Assembly: GCA_026398575.1 (NCBI GenBank)
Contig: JAPLSP010000178.1
Location: 1-25,204, forward strand
Direction of reading: 5' to 3'
DNA length: 25,204 bases
Source: Candidatus Sumerlaeota bacterium
GTDB lineage: Bacteria > Sumerlaeota > Sumerlaeia > JADFCT01
The notes under the pieces are model-generated. The model ran no database searches and had not been told where the DNA came from. It saw nothing but the letters and a program-made list of their open reading frames with translations. Shown here piece after piece: positions 23,221 to 25,204 of this stretch. Position 1 is the stretch's first letter, and every line of letters begins with the position of its first letter. Position numbers and translations under genes: made by a program.

Positions 23221-24924
23221 TCATCTCATCTTTTTCATCTCGAATTGTTTTCCCGATAGCGCCTCTTTCACATACACGCCCCAGAAAGGCGTTGGGGTGT
23301 AGTTCCAATCCGAGAGGATTTGCGGGGAGGACTTGGGATGGAAACACCAGCCGGTCCAGTTTAGTTTGTATTTTTGGATGAAGCCGAGCATGTCGGGCGC
23401 CCACGTCGAGGGGTCTTCGTGCTGCTCGGGGGGGATGAACGGCATGCGCTCCTGCGTGCAGCCGACTTCGCCGATCAGGAGCGGATATTTTTCCGCCGCC
23501 GGAATGACTTTGGTCTGCCAGCCTTTTTTCCACGGGTAGATGTGGCTGGAATACATGATGCCATTTCCGTTGCCACCGACGTTGCCACCGCCGCCGCCAC
23601 TACCAGCGCCGACGCTACGTTCTTCCAAAGCAAAGCCTTGCATCACACCCGAAAGATCGTAGCCCCAGTCCAGCCCTCCGGCGATGACGACGTTGCGCGC
23701 GCCGGTCGAGCGGACGGCGTCCACCAGCGCCTGCATTCCCGGCGATTTGCGAGCGGCGGTCTTTTCGGCGTTCTCCGCAGCATTCACGTCCGCGCCTTTG
23801 GCCGTCTTGTCTTCCAGATTGCCGCCGTTGCGCCACACCTCCCAGGTGATGCCGTGGGCTTCGTTGAAAAGGTCGAACAATACAGCCGGATGGTTCTTAT
23901 ATCGCATGGCGGCGTCTTTCCAGAATTTGACGTGCTCGTCCGTGGGCGCGCCAAAGCGGTGGAGGTCCAGCGCGAGATACGCTCCGCGCGACGCGGCGGC
24001 GTTCACGGCTGTGTCAGTCAGCTTCCGGTATGCCGCGCCTCCATCGTTCTGATACTGGCTTTGTCCAAACCAGAAGTCATCCTTAACCGGCAGGCGGATG
24101 ATGTTGGCCTTCCATTGCTCGATGCCCACTTCGATGGATTGCGGAATGTGTTCGCCGACCGCCGTCCACTCCATGCTGCACACGGCAAGCCCCTGGAGCC
24201 ACACCGCCTTGCCGTCCGGCGTTTGGAGTTGATTTCCTGCGACGCGAAGCTCCTTGGGCAGCGACGCGCCTTCCGGCGGCGCCATCGTTTGCGAAGGCGG
24301 CGCTTCCGGCTTGGGCGCGGGTTTGGGCGTCGGAGTTTTTTTCGGCGCCGCAGCTGCCGCCGCCGCCGCCGCAGCAGCCGACAATGGAACCAGACTGAAA
24401 TCGTCAAACTCCAGCGTGCCGCTTTCGGCTTGGAAGAGCGTCGGCATGATCTCCAGCGTCTTGGCGCCCTGCGGAACGGCGATTTGTTGCTTGCGATCGA
24501 GCCAGCCTTTGGAGCTGCCGCGATAGTTCGGATGCGAGGGTCCGGGCTTGACCACCTGCCCCGCGTCATCCTTGAAGTTCATCATGATCCGCCCGTCGAA
24601 CCACGCCTGCTTGCCCGGCTTGATATCCTTGTGGCGGACGCGATAGCTTAACTCCAACGTCTGATATTCCGGCTTCATTGGGACGGATATATACAGCATG
24701 ACCATCTCGCCAGGCTTCTCCGTTTGCAGCCGGAGGAAATGATTGCCTTCTTCCTCCACCCACGTAACGCCTTTCCCATGCGGCCATCCATCCGGCCACG
24801 CGGCGTCCTTTGTGGTTTTTTCAAGGTTCCCGTTCGGCAACAGCGACGGCGCGGGATCGGCAGCCCAGACAGCGGTGCTTGACAGCAATATCAGCAGCAT
24901 GACTTGAATAGGATTTGCTTTCAC
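23221..24924 (-). CDS. Secreted GH5-type cellulase-like protein
   Basis: 567 aa from a GTG start at 24924 with AAGGAG eight bases upstream. The signal peptide is MKANPIQVMLLILLSSTAVW. Residues about 25-185 are a CBM-like beta-sandwich (LLPNGNLEKTTKDAAWPDGW, GTLEFDDFSLVPLS). An 11-Ala run and a Pro/Lys-rich linker (KKTPTPKPAPKPEAPP) precede the catalytic TIM barrel (about 225-560): WLQGLAVCSMEW, NIIRLPVKDDFW, LALDLHRFGAPT, FDLFNEAHG with acid/base E355, and LLIGEVGC with nucleophile E486. These features fit GH5 endo-acting beta-glycanases, retaining, most often on cellulose, mannan or related chains; the exact subfamily is not clear. A Gly/Asn-rich insert (SVGAGSGGGGGNVGGNGNG) lies between the two Glu residues. 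The enzyme is secreted and would act outside the inner membrane. Confidence 0.85.
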   Translation of the reverse strand: MKANPIQVMLLILLSSTAVWAADPAPSLLPNGNLEKTTKDAAWPDGWPHGKGVTWVEEEGNHFLRLQTEKPGEMVMLYISVPMKPEYQTLELSYRVRHKDIKPGKQAWFDGRIMMNFKDDAGQVVKPGPSHPNYRGSSKGWLDRKQQIAVPQGAKTLEIMPTLFQAESGTLEFDDFSLVPLSAAAAAAAAAAAPKKTPTPKPAPKPEAPPSQTMAPPEGASLPKELRVAGNQLQTPDGKAVWLQGLAVCSMEWTAVGEHIPQSIEVGIEQWKANIIRLPVKDDFWFGQSQYQNDGGAAYRKLTDTAVNAAASRGAYLALDLHRFGAPTDEHVKFWKDAAMRYKNHPAVLFDLFNEAHGITWEVWRNGGNLEDKTAKGADVNAAENAEKTAARKSPGMQALVDAVRSTGARNVVIAGGLDWGYDLSGVMQGFALEERSVGAGSGGGGGNVGGNGNGIMYSSHIYPWKKGWQTKVIPAAEKYPLLIGEVGCTQERMPFIPPEQHEDPSTWAPDMLGFIQKYKLNWTGWCFHPKSSPQILSDWNYTPTPFWGVYVKEALSGKQFEMKKMR

Positions 24925-25103
24925 CAGATAGGCTCCTTTGATTCATTTCAGGTGTTGGGCATTAAGCGGCAAGCAGATTACTGTCATTAGCAGCGCGCAT
25001 GGCTGCAATTATCCCCGGCTTGCGGAAGCAGGGTCAAGGCCATATGGAGCGCCCCAAATCTCCCCTGATCTTTCATCAATCAGGTCACTCAATAGCTTAT
25101 TGC

Positions 25104-25131
25104 GAATCAGATACAAGCCATTATCTGATTC
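25104..25131. repeat. Hairpin upstream of the GH5-like gene
   Basis: GAATCAGATA (25104-25113) and TATCTGATTC (25122-25131) are perfect 10-bp arms with an 8-base loop, 180 bases upstream of the GTG at 24924. It could be an operator or the terminator of a gene beyond the window. The remaining stretch 24925-25204 shows no convincing gene; the last about 50 bases are a GGCCGCTCC...CGGACGGCC-type imperfect palindrome. Confidence 0.4.
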
Positions 25132-25204
25132 ATTGCTATCACCCAACCATGGCGTCGAGTGGTAGGCCGCTCCGCTCCGTCGGACGGCCCCGCGCGCTCG
25201 TTAA

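Noticed and set aside
23374..24651. 425-residue plus-strand open frame opposite the GH5-like gene
   Set aside because: Antisense shadow in high-GC DNA, Arg-rich with no domain; the minus strand has a signal peptide and both catalytic Glu motifs.
24938..25165. 75-residue plus-strand open frame at the window end
   Set aside because: No ribosome site or recognisable motif; it lies over the upstream region and hairpin of the GH5-like gene.

Overview
The window reads as chromosomal DNA of a GC-rich, Gram-negative-type environmental heterotroph that degrades polysaccharides. Evidence for this: several long secreted glycan-active proteins with signal peptides, an ELWxxDGT-repeat secreted protein, a DUF5107/TPR protein, short palindromic intergenic repeats, and a high load of toxin-antitoxin (TA) remnants. 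The combination resembles Planctomycetota/Verrucomicrobiota/Lentisphaerota-like or Sumerlaeota-like genomes. No rRNA, tRNA or marker gene is present to fix the phylum, so this placement is an inference.

Layout: (1) 129-1811, a secreted polysaccharide deacetylase. (2) 1804-2752 (minus), a Panacea (SocA-like) antitoxin followed by a small partner that is probably its toxin. (3) 2924-4960, a large POT/PTR2 peptide transporter with its own promoter. (4) 5138-7899, a TA island. It holds a VapC-like PIN gene with an internal in-frame deletion plus its antitoxin, an orphan antitoxin, a DinD/BRO-N gene, a second PIN gene broken by a frameshift with a paralogue of the orphan antitoxin, and a solitary HicB. 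(5) 7927-8557, a decayed DUF4143/AAA_14 ATPase fragment ending at a near-perfect inverted-repeat element. (6) 8619-20519, a secreted glycan locus: a DUF5107+TPR protein (minus), a palindrome-rich intergenic cassette, a DUF5060-like clan GH-A hydrolase with in-frame tandem repeats (minus), then divergently a 1214-aa ELWxxDGT protein and a GH28-like pectinase-fold protein (plus). (7) 20667-23036, a compact plus-strand cassette of HipA-like kinase, DUF3037 protein and uracil-DNA-glycosylase-superfamily protein. (8) 23221-24924 (minus), a secreted GH5-type cellulase-like protein.

The deacetylase, GH-A, GH28-like, GH5-like and DUF5107 proteins fit extracellular or periplasmic breakdown of plant or algal polysaccharide. 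The transporter handles peptides rather than sugars. The most interesting non-metabolic parts are the HipA-DUF3037-UDG cassette, the Panacea pair, the two differently disabled PIN toxins whose antitoxins stayed intact, and the short palindromes that appear both between genes and expanded in frame inside a hydrolase linker. All functional statements are read from sequence motifs; no database search was possible.
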